From Chitinophaga sancti (GTDB taxonomy: Bacteria; Bacteroidota; Bacteroidia; Chitinophagales; Chitinophagaceae), in the NCBI RefSeq assembly GCF_034424315.1, contig NZ_CP139972.1:6890501-6954500 (forward strand): DNA of 64,000 nucleotides, read 5' to 3'. Position 1 is the stretch's first letter; the number at the start of each line of letters is the position of its first letter. The notes under the pieces are model-generated. The model saw nothing but the letters and a program-made list of their open reading frames with translations, did not search any database and was not told the DNA's origin. The position numbers and the translations under genes are program-made. Below, piece after piece: positions 54,719 to 63,067 of the stretch.

Positions 54719-54763
54719 GAGCAGCGTCCCATGCTGCTCAGGCATCCCGCATTGCGGGATGCC
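54719..54763 (-). terminator. Double hairpin after the RluD-type gene
   Basis: GGCATCCCGC (54741-54750) pairs with GCGGGATGCC (54754-54763), and a second 7-bp hairpin GAGCAGC/GCTGCTC lies at 54719-54739. The T run after the first hairpin is short on the minus strand, so termination is likely but not certain. Confidence 0.65.
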
Positions 54764-54774
54764 CTTTTAAACAG

Positions 54775-55842
54775 CTAATCTTCCAGCGGTCTTGCAGAGA
54801 TATATCTTCTCCACTTTTCTAACACCGCCTTAAAGTCTTCCGGCATTGGGCTTTCAAAGTGTACCGGCTTGCGGGTACGCGGGTGAATAAAGCCTAAGGT
54901 TTGGGCATGGAGTGCATGCCTTGGCATCAGCTCAAAGCAGTTATCCACAAATTGCTTGTATTTATTGAAAACGGTGCCTTTCAGGATGCGGTTGCCGCCA
55001 TAAGTATCGTCGTTGAACAGGGAGTGCCCGATATGCTGCATGTGTACCCTGATCTGGTGGGTACGACCTGTTTCCAGGCGGCATTCGATGAGGGTCACAT
55101 AGTTAAAGCGTTCCAGCACCTTGTAATGGGTGATGGCATCTTTACCATATTCCCCGTCAGGATAGGCATCCATAATCTTTCTAAAGCGTTGATGACGACC
55201 CACATGTGCTTCCACGGTGCCTTCATCTTCTTCAAAATCTCCCCATACCAGGGCAATGTATCTTCTTTGTACGGTGTGATCAAAGAATTGCTTGGCCAGG
55301 TCGTTCATGGCCTTTTCTGATTTGGCAATGACGAGGAGGCCACTTGTATTCTTGTCAATACGGTGTACCAGGCCAAAACGGGGAATCTCCGGTTCAATCA
55401 CCTCGGTAGTTTGTCCACCCAGGTACCAGGCCAGCCCGTTTACCAGGGTACCGGTATAGTTACCACAACCCGGATGTACGACCATCCCTGGTTGCTTATT
55501 GATGATCATAATGTCTTCATCCTCAAATACGATGTTCAGGTCCAGTTGTTCCGGGATTACGTCGGTATTCTCAGGATTCTTAGTGGTCATTACCACGATC
55601 TTGTCGCCGGCTTTGACTTTATAGTTGGACTTTACCGGTTTATCATTGACGATCACCCAGCCTGATTCACAGGCTTGCTGAATCTTGTTTCGGGTAGCAC
55701 CTTCTACCCGGTTCATCAGGAATTTGTCGATACGGAGAGGTTCTTGTCCCTTATCGGCAACAATATTGACACGCTCATACAGTTCTTCACTGCCTTCGCC
55801 GCTTTCCAGCTCATCATCCAGTTCAATCGGATCTTCGTGCAT
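54775..55842 (-). CDS. RluA/RluD-family 23S rRNA pseudouridine synthase
   Basis: The 355-residue protein has an N-terminal S4 RNA-binding domain ('RIDKFLMNRVEGATRNKIQQ', then 'GWVIVNDKPVKSNYKVKAGD') and a pseudouridine synthase domain with the catalytic motif 'HRIDKNTSGLLVIAK' (Asp nucleophile) and 'ECRLETGRTHQIRVHM'. This is the RluD layout; RluD modifies uridines in helix 69 of 23S rRNA, but other members act elsewhere, so the exact site is open. The first 25 residues are acidic ('ELDDELESGEGSEE'), an extension common in Bacteroidota. An exact -7 box lies 19-26 nt upstream. Confidence 0.92.
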   Translation of the reverse strand: MHEDPIELDDELESGEGSEELYERVNIVADKGQEPLRIDKFLMNRVEGATRNKIQQACESGWVIVNDKPVKSNYKVKAGDKIVVMTTKNPENTDVIPEQLDLNIVFEDEDIMIINKQPGMVVHPGCGNYTGTLVNGLAWYLGGQTTEVIEPEIPRFGLVHRIDKNTSGLLVIAKSEKAMNDLAKQFFDHTVQRRYIALVWGDFEEDEGTVEAHVGRHQRFRKIMDAYPDGEYGKDAITHYKVLERFNYVTLIECRLETGRTHQIRVHMQHIGHSLFNDDTYGGNRILKGTVFNKYKQFVDNCFELMPRHALHAQTLGFIHPRTRKPVHFESPMPEDFKAVLEKWRRYISARPLED

Positions 55843-55860
55843 TTATTTCAAAAATTTATG

Positions 55861-55868
55861 CAAAGGTA
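55861..55868 (-). promoter_or_regulatory. Candidate -7 box of the RluD-type gene
   Basis: On the minus strand this reads TACCTTTG, an exact TAnnTTTG match, giving a leader of about 15 nt. No clear -33 element. Confidence 0.5.
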
Positions 55869-55935
55869 TGTCATTTTGGCCGCTTTTATGGGTGGTGGTC
55901 AGGTGAAAAGTATCGGGGCATTAGGGGTAACAGCT

Positions 55936-56035
55936 ATATTTCCCGCAGATAAGCCGCAGATATCCCGCCTTCTTAAAGAGGCGGGTTAAAGGCGGCTTAT
56001 AGGCGGGATATCTGCGGGTTATCTGCGGGATATCT
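55936..56035. repeat. REP-like inverted repeat in the rluD-lipB gap
   Basis: A 34-nt arm (55936-55969) is the near-perfect complement of 56002-56035, with two mismatches. Each arm holds two copies of a TATCTGCGGG-type word. The 32 nt between them contain further GGCGG/CCGCC words. It lies between two divergent genes and encodes nothing. Confidence 0.85.
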
Positions 56036-56117
56036 CTCTTTTTTCGCCGAAGCTGAGATCGGTTTCAATTTGGATTACATCCCCAAACCAGCTCATTACC
56101 CAAAGGCAACATTTCAG

Positions 56118-56125
56118 TAACTTTG
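56118..56125 (+). promoter_or_regulatory. Candidate -7 box of lipB
   Basis: TAACTTTG is an exact TAnnTTTG match ending 7 nt before the lipB ATG, so the leader would be only a few bases long. No -33 box is evident. Confidence 0.5.
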
Positions 56126-56132
56126 TACAGTT

Positions 56133-56843
56133 ATGACCAACAGAACTATTCATATCCAGGACCTGGGGGTGATTGCGTACCAGCCGGCCTGGGATTACCA
56201 GGAACAATTGCTACAGGAGAACGTAAGGATCAAGCAGGCAAAGGGCAGGGGAGAGCTTCCTGCCGATAGTGCGGTAACAACGAACCATTTTCTCTTTTGT
56301 GAACATCCCCCCGTATACACCCTCGGTAAGAGCGGGCATATGGAAAACCTGCTGCTTAACGAAGCGCAGCTGGTAGACAAGGGTATTACCTTCGTGCCTA
56401 CCAACCGGGGAGGCGACATCACCTACCATGGCCCGGGGCAGGTAGTAGGGTATCCGATCCTGGATCTTGAACACTTTTTCACCGATATAGGCAAATACCT
56501 TCGCTTACTGGAAGAGGTGGTGATCCGCACGCTGGCAGATTATGGCATCAAAGGGGATCGCTCCCCGGGAGAAACCGGGGTATGGCTGGATCCTGGAGAT
56601 CCGAAAAAAGCCCGCAAGATCTGTGCAATGGGTGTACGCTGCAGCCGCTGGATCACCATGCATGGTTTTGCACTGAATGTGAATACTGACCTGAATTACT
56701 TTAGTAATATCATTCCCTGTGGTATAGTCGATAAGAAAGTGGCCGCGATGCAGGAAGAGCTGGGCAGGGAAATTCCCCTTGCAGAAGTGAAGGAGAAACT
56801 ATTGAAGCATTTTGCTGAAGTCTTTGACGCGGTGATCGCATAA
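56133..56843 (+). CDS. lipB: Octanoyl-[ACP]:protein octanoyltransferase
   Basis: The 236-residue enzyme has the LipB motifs 'RGGDITYHGPGQVVGYPILD', 'ARKICAMGVR' with the catalytic Lys162 and 'NIIPCGI' with the nucleophile Cys196. It moves octanoyl groups from ACP to the lipoyl domains of 2-oxoacid dehydrogenases and the glycine cleavage H protein, the first step of lipoate assembly; LipA would finish it. An 8- to 10-residue insertion with 'DPGDPKKA' sits before the Lys. The gene ends directly in two tandem copies of a 49-nt repeat and then a long terminator. Confidence 0.95.
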   Translation: MTNRTIHIQDLGVIAYQPAWDYQEQLLQENVRIKQAKGRGELPADSAVTTNHFLFCEHPPVYTLGKSGHMENLLLNEAQLVDKGITFVPTNRGGDITYHGPGQVVGYPILDLEHFFTDIGKYLRLLEEVVIRTLADYGIKGDRSPGETGVWLDPGDPKKARKICAMGVRCSRWITMHGFALNVNTDLNYFSNIIPCGIVDKKVAAMQEELGREIPLAEVKEKLLKHFAEVFDAVIA

Positions 56844-56892
56844 AACATTCCTGAATGGTGGAATTCACCCAGGGCCATGAAAACCATTTTCA
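56844..56892 (+). repeat. 49-nt intergenic repeat, copy A
   Basis: This begins at the base after the lipB stop codon with AACATTCCTGAA and ends ATGAAAACCATTTTCA. It matches copy B and the inverted copy C at most positions, with the last 15 bases identical in all three. Confidence 0.82.
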
Positions 56893-56896
56893 AAAG

Positions 56897-56945
56897 AACA
56901 TTCATGAAAGAGGGAATTCACCAACGGTAATGAAAACCATTTTCA
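56897..56945 (+). repeat. 49-nt intergenic repeat, copy B
   Basis: The tandem partner of copy A starts four bases after it (period 53 nt). It begins AACATTCATGAAAG and ends AATGAAAACCATTTTCA. It runs directly into the terminator stem that follows. Confidence 0.82.
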
Positions 56946-56990
56946 ACAAAAAGAGCTTGTATCAGCATCCTGATACAAGCTCTTTTTGTT
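56945..56990. terminator. 21-bp perfect terminator hairpin between lipB and the next convergent gene
   Basis: The stem has 21 unbroken pairs (56945-56965 with 56970-56990) around CATC, with AAAAA/TTTTT flanks on both strands, so it can stop transcripts from both sides. Confidence 0.92.
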
Positions 56991-57003
56991 GCTGAAACTA
57001 ATT

Positions 57004-57801
57004 TTAATTTCTATAGCTAAGCGGAATAAACACATTCCACTTTTCCAGTACTTTTCCGTCTTCAAGTATTTCGAAATTGAACCAGCCGGCATGGAGGAAG
57101 ATAGCTTTTTCCAGGATGAGGAAAGGCTCTTTTACTTCCCTGATGTCGAACAGGAAGGATCCATCCGGTTCAAAAAACTTAATGATATACTTTTTATTTG
57201 GTGCATCCGGCAGTTTGATATTCACATTGCCATCTGCAGTGGTATAAATGTAATTGGAAGGATGCCATACGATCTTCTCTTCTTTTGGTGCTTCCTTTTC
57301 CTTCTCTTTTTCAGGCACTTTCCCCTTGTCCGTGACTACCGTAGGCGGTGCGGTGGTAGTTGTTACACCAGCAGCCTTTGCAGCTGCAATAGCGGCCTTC
57401 ACATCGGCAGCAGTGAGTTTCTCCCTGTCGTTGATGGTGGAGTCCGGTATAGCCAAAACTACTTTGGTAAAGAAATAACGGCCGTTGTTAAAGATGATAC
57501 ACATACGGTAATAGTTGGAGCCGGGTAATGGCTTCCCATCATCGTATGCACACCTGATCTCTCCAGGATTGCTGATATAACCAATCGTATTAAAGTTCAG
57601 GACGCTATCCAGCGAGCGCTGAACGCCGATCGATTTTACGTCTCTGAAACCCGATATGAATTCAAGACGGATCTTTCCTGTTTGAATCAGGGCCGAAAAC
57701 GCCGGAAATACCGGTGGATTTTTTTGTTGAGCCCTTACTGAAAATACTAATGCTAATAGTGCTGATACTGTGACGATAAAAATTCGCGACAACTGCTTCA
57801 T
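57004..57801 (-). CDS. Secreted protein of unknown function with charged linker
   Basis: The 265-residue protein has a signal peptide ending 'SVRAQ'. Its first half (about 25-125) resembles a small beta domain ('RCAYDDGKPLPGSNYYRMCI', 'GRYFFTKVVLAI'), then comes an Ala/Thr/Pro-rich segment ('AAIAAAKAAGVTTTTAPP'), a Lys/Glu run ('KEKEKEAPKEEK') and a second beta domain (about 185-265). The linker suggests two domains spaced apart in the periplasm or at the surface. I do not recognise the family, and no T9SS sorting signal is obvious at the end. An exact -7 box (TATATTTG at 57841-57834) lies about 30 nt upstream. It converges on lipB. Confidence 0.6.
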   Translation of the reverse strand: MKQLSRIFIVTVSALLALVFSVRAQQKNPPVFPAFSALIQTGKIRLEFISGFRDVKSIGVQRSLDSVLNFNTIGYISNPGEIRCAYDDGKPLPGSNYYRMCIIFNNGRYFFTKVVLAIPDSTINDREKLTAADVKAAIAAAKAAGVTTTTAPPTVVTDKGKVPEKEKEKEAPKEEKIVWHPSNYIYTTADGNVNIKLPDAPNKKYIIKFFEPDGSFLFDIREVKEPFLILEKAIFLHAGWFNFEILEDGKVLEKWNVFIPLSYRN

Positions 57802-57833
57802 AAATTCCTGATTCCTGTAACTACAATTAGCTT

Positions 57834-57841
57834 CAAATATA
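57834..57841 (-). promoter_or_regulatory. Candidate -7 box of the unknown secreted protein gene
   Basis: On the minus strand this reads TATATTTG, an exact TAnnTTTG match, giving a leader of about 28 nt. The -33 region has no TTTG. Confidence 0.45.
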
Positions 57842-57908
57842 GTAAACGCCCCTTTAAATATTCGTTAATATAGTAATATACCGGGCGGAAGCTGACAAAT
57901 ATTTTTCC

Positions 57909-58796
57909 TTAATAGCTTAATTCTCCTGGTTTGAGTGAAAGATTCCCCTGTAATCCTCCTGAATGGATCAGTAAAACCCGGCTTCCCGGCGGGAATACAC
58001 CAGATTCCAGGTCCTTTTTAAATCCCTGTACCAGCTTGCCTGTATACACGATATCCAGGGGGATCTGCGTCTCCTCGTAGAACTGATTCATGAAGGCGAT
58101 CAATTCCGGTTTCACCTTTGCATAACCACCGCCATGGTGCTCATGAACGAGTTCCCATTGTGGGGATTGATCTCTTAACAAAAGGCTGCGCACTTCATGT
58201 TCCAGGTAGGATGCCCCTTTTAAAACCACATACCCTTTCAGCTGCTGCTGTGGCTGCGCACTATTAATCAATCCAGCCAGCGTAGTGCCGGTTCCTACCG
58301 CACATAGAATGTGTGTAAAAGCCGAACAATCTTTAAGAGGCAGGATCTCTTCACATCCCTTTGCACCTGCTGCATTATGCCCTCCTTCAGGAACGATATA
58401 CGCATTTGGAAACAGGCTCGTCCAGTCTGTAGTTTCCTTATCCCTGTAAGCCTCTCTCGTTACAAAATGCAGCCGCATACCCTGCTGCTGTGCCAGCTGT
58501 AGTGTATGGCTTAATTCCGGCGCAGCAGCTCCTCTTACTACCGCTGTACAACGTATTCCCAATAACTGGCAAGCCGCAGCTGTGGCTGCCAGGTGGTTGG
58601 AATATGCGCCTCCAAAGGTGACGATATGCTCCCTGCCCTGTGCTTTGGCGGCCGCAACATTACATTGCAGCTTGAACCATTTATTGCCGGATACAGCGCC
58701 ATGTAAAAGGTCTAAACGCAACATGGCTGCCTGTATTGTACCGGGCAGCCATGTTGGAGAGATATATTGTAACCGGATATTGTTATAATCAAACAT
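57909..58796 (-). CDS. PLP-dependent ACC deaminase / D-cysteine desulfhydrase family enzyme
   Basis: The 295-residue enzyme has the fold-type II PLP signature of this family: 'GAVSGNKWFKL' with the PLP-binding Lys39, 'TFGGAYSNHLAATAAAC' with the phosphate/nucleophile Ser, and 'VGTGTTLAGL'. Members either deaminate 1-aminocyclopropane-1-carboxylate or cleave D-cysteine to pyruvate, ammonia and sulfide; sequence reading alone does not separate them. I use the ATG at 58796. It shares one base with the stop of the GH20 gene upstream (TGATG), so the two are translationally coupled despite having no obvious common pathway. Confidence 0.85.
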   Translation of the reverse strand: MFDYNNIRLQYISPTWLPGTIQAAMLRLDLLHGAVSGNKWFKLQCNVAAAKAQGREHIVTFGGAYSNHLAATAAACQLLGIRCTAVVRGAAAPELSHTLQLAQQQGMRLHFVTREAYRDKETTDWTSLFPNAYIVPEGGHNAAGAKGCEEILPLKDCSAFTHILCAVGTGTTLAGLINSAQPQQQLKGYVVLKGASYLEHEVRSLLLRDQSPQWELVHEHHGGGYAKVKPELIAFMNQFYEETQIPLDIVYTGKLVQGFKKDLESGVFPPGSRVLLIHSGGLQGNLSLKPGELSY

Positions 58797-61072
58797 CAAT
58801 TGAACAGGCTATTGCGCAAAATTAATGCTTGTCCGCCTTTTGACAACAATACATTTATCCATCCAATTTCGCCGGTGTTGAAATATTGTATTTTAATTTT
58901 GTGGTAGCCCTTTTTCAGCCCGATCACGCCTACTTTTTCTGTTGTACTATGTATGCCATCATTATCTGCTACTACTTCATCATCGATGTATAATACAGCA
59001 CCATCGTCAGAGAGCAGGTTGAAGGTATACATGCCATCTGCATCTACTTTTACATAGCCTGTATAAGTGATACCAAAGTCTTTCTTTGAAGCAAGGAAAG
59101 GACGTACATCCAGCCAGGCCACTGTACCTGAACTATCACCTTTTTCCGGCAGTTCTTTGGCTGTTTTAGGTAGGTTCTTATACACGGCAGAGAAACGTAA
59201 TCCATTGTTCGCAGGTTTTACACTTACTGCTTCCCTGTATGGTTTACGGGTATATGTAGTGCTGTATACATTACTCTTACGGCCGCCGGGCGTCACTTCT
59301 ATATATTGTAACACCACTGTTCCATTGTCCGGAATATTGATAGTGAATGGCTGCGTATATTGTTTACTGTTAGTATCCGGTCCCCTGCCATCGATGGTGT
59401 AATAAATGGCAGCACCTTTTACCCCCGGCGTGAGTGTGACGCTTGTGCTGGCAGTTGCGATCAGGGTATCTTTTAATTGTGCAGGTTCCGGTATTCTGAA
59501 GTGCACCCCTTGTTTATCGATCGCTGCTAATGCAGTGGGTGCTTTCTTCTGGAAGCGGCTCCAGCTGCGCTTTGCAACAGGAGACCAGGCGATCTCTGAC
59601 AAAGCCAGTGCCCGCGGCCATGCCATGTAATCTACATAAGTCTGATCAGGCATATATTCTGTCCAGATATTCGCCTGTACACCTTTGATGTATTGTTGCT
59701 CTTCCGCATTCAGGGAAGGTGGTAAGGGCTCGTAATTATACACGGTATTCAGTGAAAGATAATTACCGATTCTACCAGGTTCGGTAGCTTGCGGGCTTTG
59801 GTAATAATCGAGGTAGAGATAAGTATTAGGAGACATGATCACATCATGTTTTTCCTTTGCAGCAGCAATACCACCTGCTTCCCCGCGCCAGCTCATCACG
59901 GTTGCATTAGGTGCCAGGCCACCTTCCAGGATCTCATCCCAGCCAATGATGCTGCGGCCTTTGCTGTTCACAAACTTTTCCACACGCTGTATGAAATAAC
60001 TCTGCAAAGCATGTTCATCTTTCAGCCCCAGTTGCTGCATCAGTGCCTGTACCTGTGGTGATTCTTTCCAGCGATCTTTCGGGCACTCGTCGCCGCCTAT
60101 GTGGATATACCTGCCCGGGAAGAGTTCCATTACTTCAGTAAGTACATCCTGGAGAAAAGTAAATACAGAATCATTGGCAGGATTCAGTACTTCTTTTGAG
60201 ATCCCAAAGGTGGTCATTGTTTCGTATTGTTTGCCATAACCAAAGCTGGGAAATGCCGCCAGTACTGCCTGTGAGTGACCTGGCATTTCTATTTCAGGAA
60301 TGATGGTGATATGTCTTTCAGCAGCGTATTTTACGATATCCCTGATTTCATTTTGTGTATAATATCCTCCGTATGGTTTACCATCATAAGTATTGCTGCG
60401 GGCAGCATGGCCTACTACGGTTTCTTTACGCTGGGAGGAGATCTTTGTGAGCTGCGGATATTTTTTGATTTCTATACGCCAGCCCTGATCTTCTGTGAGG
60501 TGCCAGTGGAAGCGGTTAAATTTATACTGCGCCATCACATCGATGAACTTTTTTACATAATCAGGAGGATAGAAATGGCGGGCTACATCCAGCATTAACC
60601 CGCGATAAGCAAAGCGGGGGGCGTCGGATATTTCCACACCAGGTATATGGATGGCGGCATTTTTTTCTGCCGGCAGTAATTGCTGCAAAGTTTGTAAGCC
60701 GTAGAAGAGGCCTGCTGCATCACCTTTCAGCGCAATGGTACCATTGTTTACAAACAATGTATATGCCTCTGGTGCACCGCCCGTTTCCCTGATATCTATC
60801 ACGGCGGTGGATTTTACCTTAGGCACAGGCTTGTCTGAAGTTTCTACCCTGAACCCATATACGCTTTGCAGAAATGCATTGAGTAAACCGGCCGTGGTTT
60901 TAGCTGCAGCACCTTCATAATGAATGAGGGCATTTTCATTCAGCACAAAACTACCCGGCACACTTTGCAGTGACTTTGGTTCCGGGATGATCATGATGTC
61001 AGCTGTTTTCTTCTGAGCGGTGCCATAGAGGCACAGCAGGGCTGATAGAGTTGACAGGATTAGTTTTTTCAT
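58796..61072 (-). CDS. Secreted beta-N-acetylhexosaminidase, GH20
   Basis: The 758-residue protein has a signal peptide ending 'YGTAQ', an N-terminal GH20b domain (about 25-150, 'IIPEPKSLQSVPGSF'), the GH20 barrel (about 155-490) with 'RGLMLDVARHFYPPDYVKKF', 'FNRFHWHLTEDQGW', the catalytic pair Asp328-Glu329 in 'HIGGDECPKDRW', and 'WDEILEGGL'. A chitobiase-type C-terminal domain (about 520-610) and a PA14-like domain (about 640-758) follow, the latter probably carbohydrate-binding. It removes terminal GlcNAc or GalNAc from chitin oligosaccharides, glycans or peptidoglycan fragments. The downstream PLP enzyme gene overlaps it by one base. Confidence 0.95.
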   Translation of the reverse strand: MKKLILSTLSALLCLYGTAQKKTADIMIIPEPKSLQSVPGSFVLNENALIHYEGAAAKTTAGLLNAFLQSVYGFRVETSDKPVPKVKSTAVIDIRETGGAPEAYTLFVNNGTIALKGDAAGLFYGLQTLQQLLPAEKNAAIHIPGVEISDAPRFAYRGLMLDVARHFYPPDYVKKFIDVMAQYKFNRFHWHLTEDQGWRIEIKKYPQLTKISSQRKETVVGHAARSNTYDGKPYGGYYTQNEIRDIVKYAAERHITIIPEIEMPGHSQAVLAAFPSFGYGKQYETMTTFGISKEVLNPANDSVFTFLQDVLTEVMELFPGRYIHIGGDECPKDRWKESPQVQALMQQLGLKDEHALQSYFIQRVEKFVNSKGRSIIGWDEILEGGLAPNATVMSWRGEAGGIAAAKEKHDVIMSPNTYLYLDYYQSPQATEPGRIGNYLSLNTVYNYEPLPPSLNAEEQQYIKGVQANIWTEYMPDQTYVDYMAWPRALALSEIAWSPVAKRSWSRFQKKAPTALAAIDKQGVHFRIPEPAQLKDTLIATASTSVTLTPGVKGAAIYYTIDGRGPDTNSKQYTQPFTINIPDNGTVVLQYIEVTPGGRKSNVYSTTYTRKPYREAVSVKPANNGLRFSAVYKNLPKTAKELPEKGDSSGTVAWLDVRPFLASKKDFGITYTGYVKVDADGMYTFNLLSDDGAVLYIDDEVVADNDGIHSTTEKVGVIGLKKGYHKIKIQYFNTGEIGWINVLLSKGGQALILRNSLFN

Positions 61073-61962
61073 ACAATGTTATGTTTACATTCCGGATCTC
61101 TTTTAAAGCAAGAAGGACTTGTATTGAGCTTCTCTTTTTAAAAGAAATGCAGAAAGGGTGATGGCCGGATAATTTAATCAATATTAGTCAGAAACCCATC
61201 TTTGCCCCTGGATACCTTTACGGGCTTGTTCAGTTGCAGGGCTCATATGGTCTTATATGATCATGGATATTTCCAGGTACGTTAATATACACAAGACCGG
61301 GCATACTACTCCAGGAAATCCATATTTAATACCTTCTTTGTGCAGGGTGGTATCGCAGGTCATGAGTACATTTCCTTTGGCAGGTGTACTGTTCACCGCA
61401 TCCGGCATGCTTATTTTGCTGTTACCCCATCATGATGTTAGGTGCTGGTTAAGGCCTAAGGAGCACCTGGTTCTCCTGGATCATAGGCGATGGCAGTAAA
61501 GCCTTTCAGCTGTGCATATCATCCTGGTATGCTATTACTTTATTAAGGAATAGACCTGGATTCGTCAATCCCCATTTAAGGAATATATACCCTGGTAAAT
61601 AAGGATCCCGGGCTTCGCATCGACGAGCCATTGCATCTTTTGAGAGACGTTTGTGGGTGGAAATGTTGTAGTGCAAAGGCATAGACACACGGCGCAAATG
61701 CAATAGCAGCCTGCATGAAGAGTCGTTCCGCCGGCGAATTAAAATTGATAATAAAAATGTAATAGCCCGGGTTGGTATAAAGTTTGCTGTTCCTTTATCA
61801 CCTACGGGCTTATATTACAGGTAACTCTAATGGCTAGAGCTACGAAAGTTAAGACACATACTTTATTGAAAAAGAAAACGTGAAAATAGTTTTAATCAGT
61901 AAATTTAGTCCCTGGAATTTCGCCAATACACATAAAAAATTATTAAAAACAATCTAGTAAAG
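61073..61962. other. 890-nt region without a supported gene
   Basis: This is the longest gap in the window. It must hold the promoters of the GH20 gene (leftward) and of the nucleotidyltransferase (rightward; a weak TTG-N18-TAGTTTTA lies at 61866-61894). Two short frames, 61257-61499 (+) and 61506-61703 (-), have no family I recognise with confidence. The minus frame contains 'YLPGYIFLKWGL' and might be the remnant of a small protein. An interrupted inverted repeat, GTAATA-GCCCG with CGGGC-TATTAC, lies at 61759-61818. Confidence 0.45.
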
Positions 61963-62865
61963 ATGAAACCCACTTTGTTGATTCTGGCAGCCGGTATGGC
62001 GAGCCGTTATGGTAGTTTAAAACAAATACAGCAGTTTGGCCCTAGCGGTGAGACTATTATCGACTACTCTATCTACGACGCGATCAGAGCAGGTTTCGGT
62101 AAGATTGTGTTTATTATCCGCAAGGATTTTGAAGCGGAATTCAGGGAGATTTTTGAACCGAAACTGAAAGGACGCGTAGAAACTGATTATGTATATCAGG
62201 AGATGGACGCTTTCCTGGGTGGGTATCCTGTACCAGCGGATCGTACTAAGCCGTGGGGTACTGCACATGCAGTGTTGTGTGCTAAAAATGCAATCAGCGA
62301 ACCATTTGCAGTGATCAACGCGGATGACTTTTATGGCAAAGATTCGTTCGCGAAAATGGCGAAGTTCCTGGAAAATTCCTGCAAACCCGATGTATACAGT
62401 GTAGTGGGTTATCAGCTGAGCAAGACCATTTCTGAGCATGGTTCCGTATCCCGTGGGGTATGCGCTGCCGATGGTAATGGTAACCTGGCTGAGATCAACG
62501 AGCGTACCAAGGTATATAAAGATGGTGACAGGATCGTGTATGAGAATGCTGATGGCAGCAAGCACGAACTGGCGCCTGAAACACCGGTATCCATGAACTT
62601 CTGGGGTTTCCACCAGAATGTATTCGATATGAGCCAGGAACTGTTTAAGGAATTCCTGGAGAAAGACGGGGATAAGCCTAAGTCTGAGTTCTTCATTCCA
62701 ATTGTGGTGGACAACTTTATCCGGAAGAAACTGGGTGTCGTAAATGTACTGCCTACCGCTGCACAGTGGTTCGGTGTTACTTACAAGGAAGATGCTCCAG
62801 GCGTTCAGGCAAGTTTGTCAGCACTCGTGGAGTCAGGAGAATATCCTACCAGCTTATGGAAATAA
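61963..62865 (+). CDS. Sugar-phosphate nucleotidyltransferase-like protein
   Basis: The 300-residue protein has the nucleotidyltransferase fingerprint 'LAAGMASRYGSLKQ' at the N-terminus, 'GTAHAVLCAKNAI', and the metal-binding 'VINADDFYG'. It lies in the GT-A-fold NTP_transferase superfamily, which couples a sugar or polyol phosphate to a nucleotide. Conserved Chitinophagaceae/Flavobacteriia relatives of this length are usually annotated only as nucleotidyltransferases, so the sugar is unknown. The C-terminal part (about 225-300, 'KSEFFIPIVVDNFI', 'TAAQWFGVTYKEDAPGVQ') is well formed. It stands as a single gene before the ilvE leader. Confidence 0.82.
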   Translation: MKPTLLILAAGMASRYGSLKQIQQFGPSGETIIDYSIYDAIRAGFGKIVFIIRKDFEAEFREIFEPKLKGRVETDYVYQEMDAFLGGYPVPADRTKPWGTAHAVLCAKNAISEPFAVINADDFYGKDSFAKMAKFLENSCKPDVYSVVGYQLSKTISEHGSVSRGVCAADGNGNLAEINERTKVYKDGDRIVYENADGSKHELAPETPVSMNFWGFHQNVFDMSQELFKEFLEKDGDKPKSEFFIPIVVDNFIRKKLGVVNVLPTAAQWFGVTYKEDAPGVQASLSALVESGEYPTSLWK

Positions 62866-62868
62866 ACA

Positions 62869-62919
62869 ACCAGGGGTGTGTATTAACGTAAGTCGTTATA
62901 CAATAATTCTGCTGGTTTT
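62869..62919 (+). terminator. Possible terminator of the nucleotidyltransferase gene
   Basis: An 8-bp hairpin with one bulged base at 62880-62901 (GTATTAACG / CGTTATAC) sits inside an outer ACCAG/CTGGT pairing and is followed by TTTT. The structure is irregular, so the call is weak. Confidence 0.35.
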
Positions 62920-63008
62920 ATAAAAAAAGTATAAAGAAAAGGGCTTAAATTTCAATATTTTCAAAAAGGGAAGATTTGTTTGCGAAATCACTAAATTTTT
63001 TGATTGTA

Positions 63009-63039
63009 TTGTTTTTTATTTCAATCACCGATATTTTTG
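63009..63039 (+). promoter_or_regulatory. Promoter of the ilvE leader transcript
   Basis: TTG at 63009-63011, a 20-nt spacer and TATTTTTG at 63032-63039 (exact TAnnTTTG) give one of the best Bacteroidota-type promoters in the window. Transcription would start near 63043, about 25 nt before the leader ORF. Confidence 0.6.
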
Positions 63040-63067
63040 TACAGTTAAACAACAAAGCAATCCTCCC

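Noticed and set aside
55936..56035. Inverted repeat considered as a CRISPR fragment
   Set aside because: The words are adjacent or inverted with no spacers of constant length, and no cas gene is nearby.
61257..61499. 80-codon plus-strand frame in the gap before the nucleotidyltransferase gene
   Set aside because: Codon use is unlike the neighbours, no recognisable domain, and no promoter; it probably arises by chance or from a decayed gene on the other strand.
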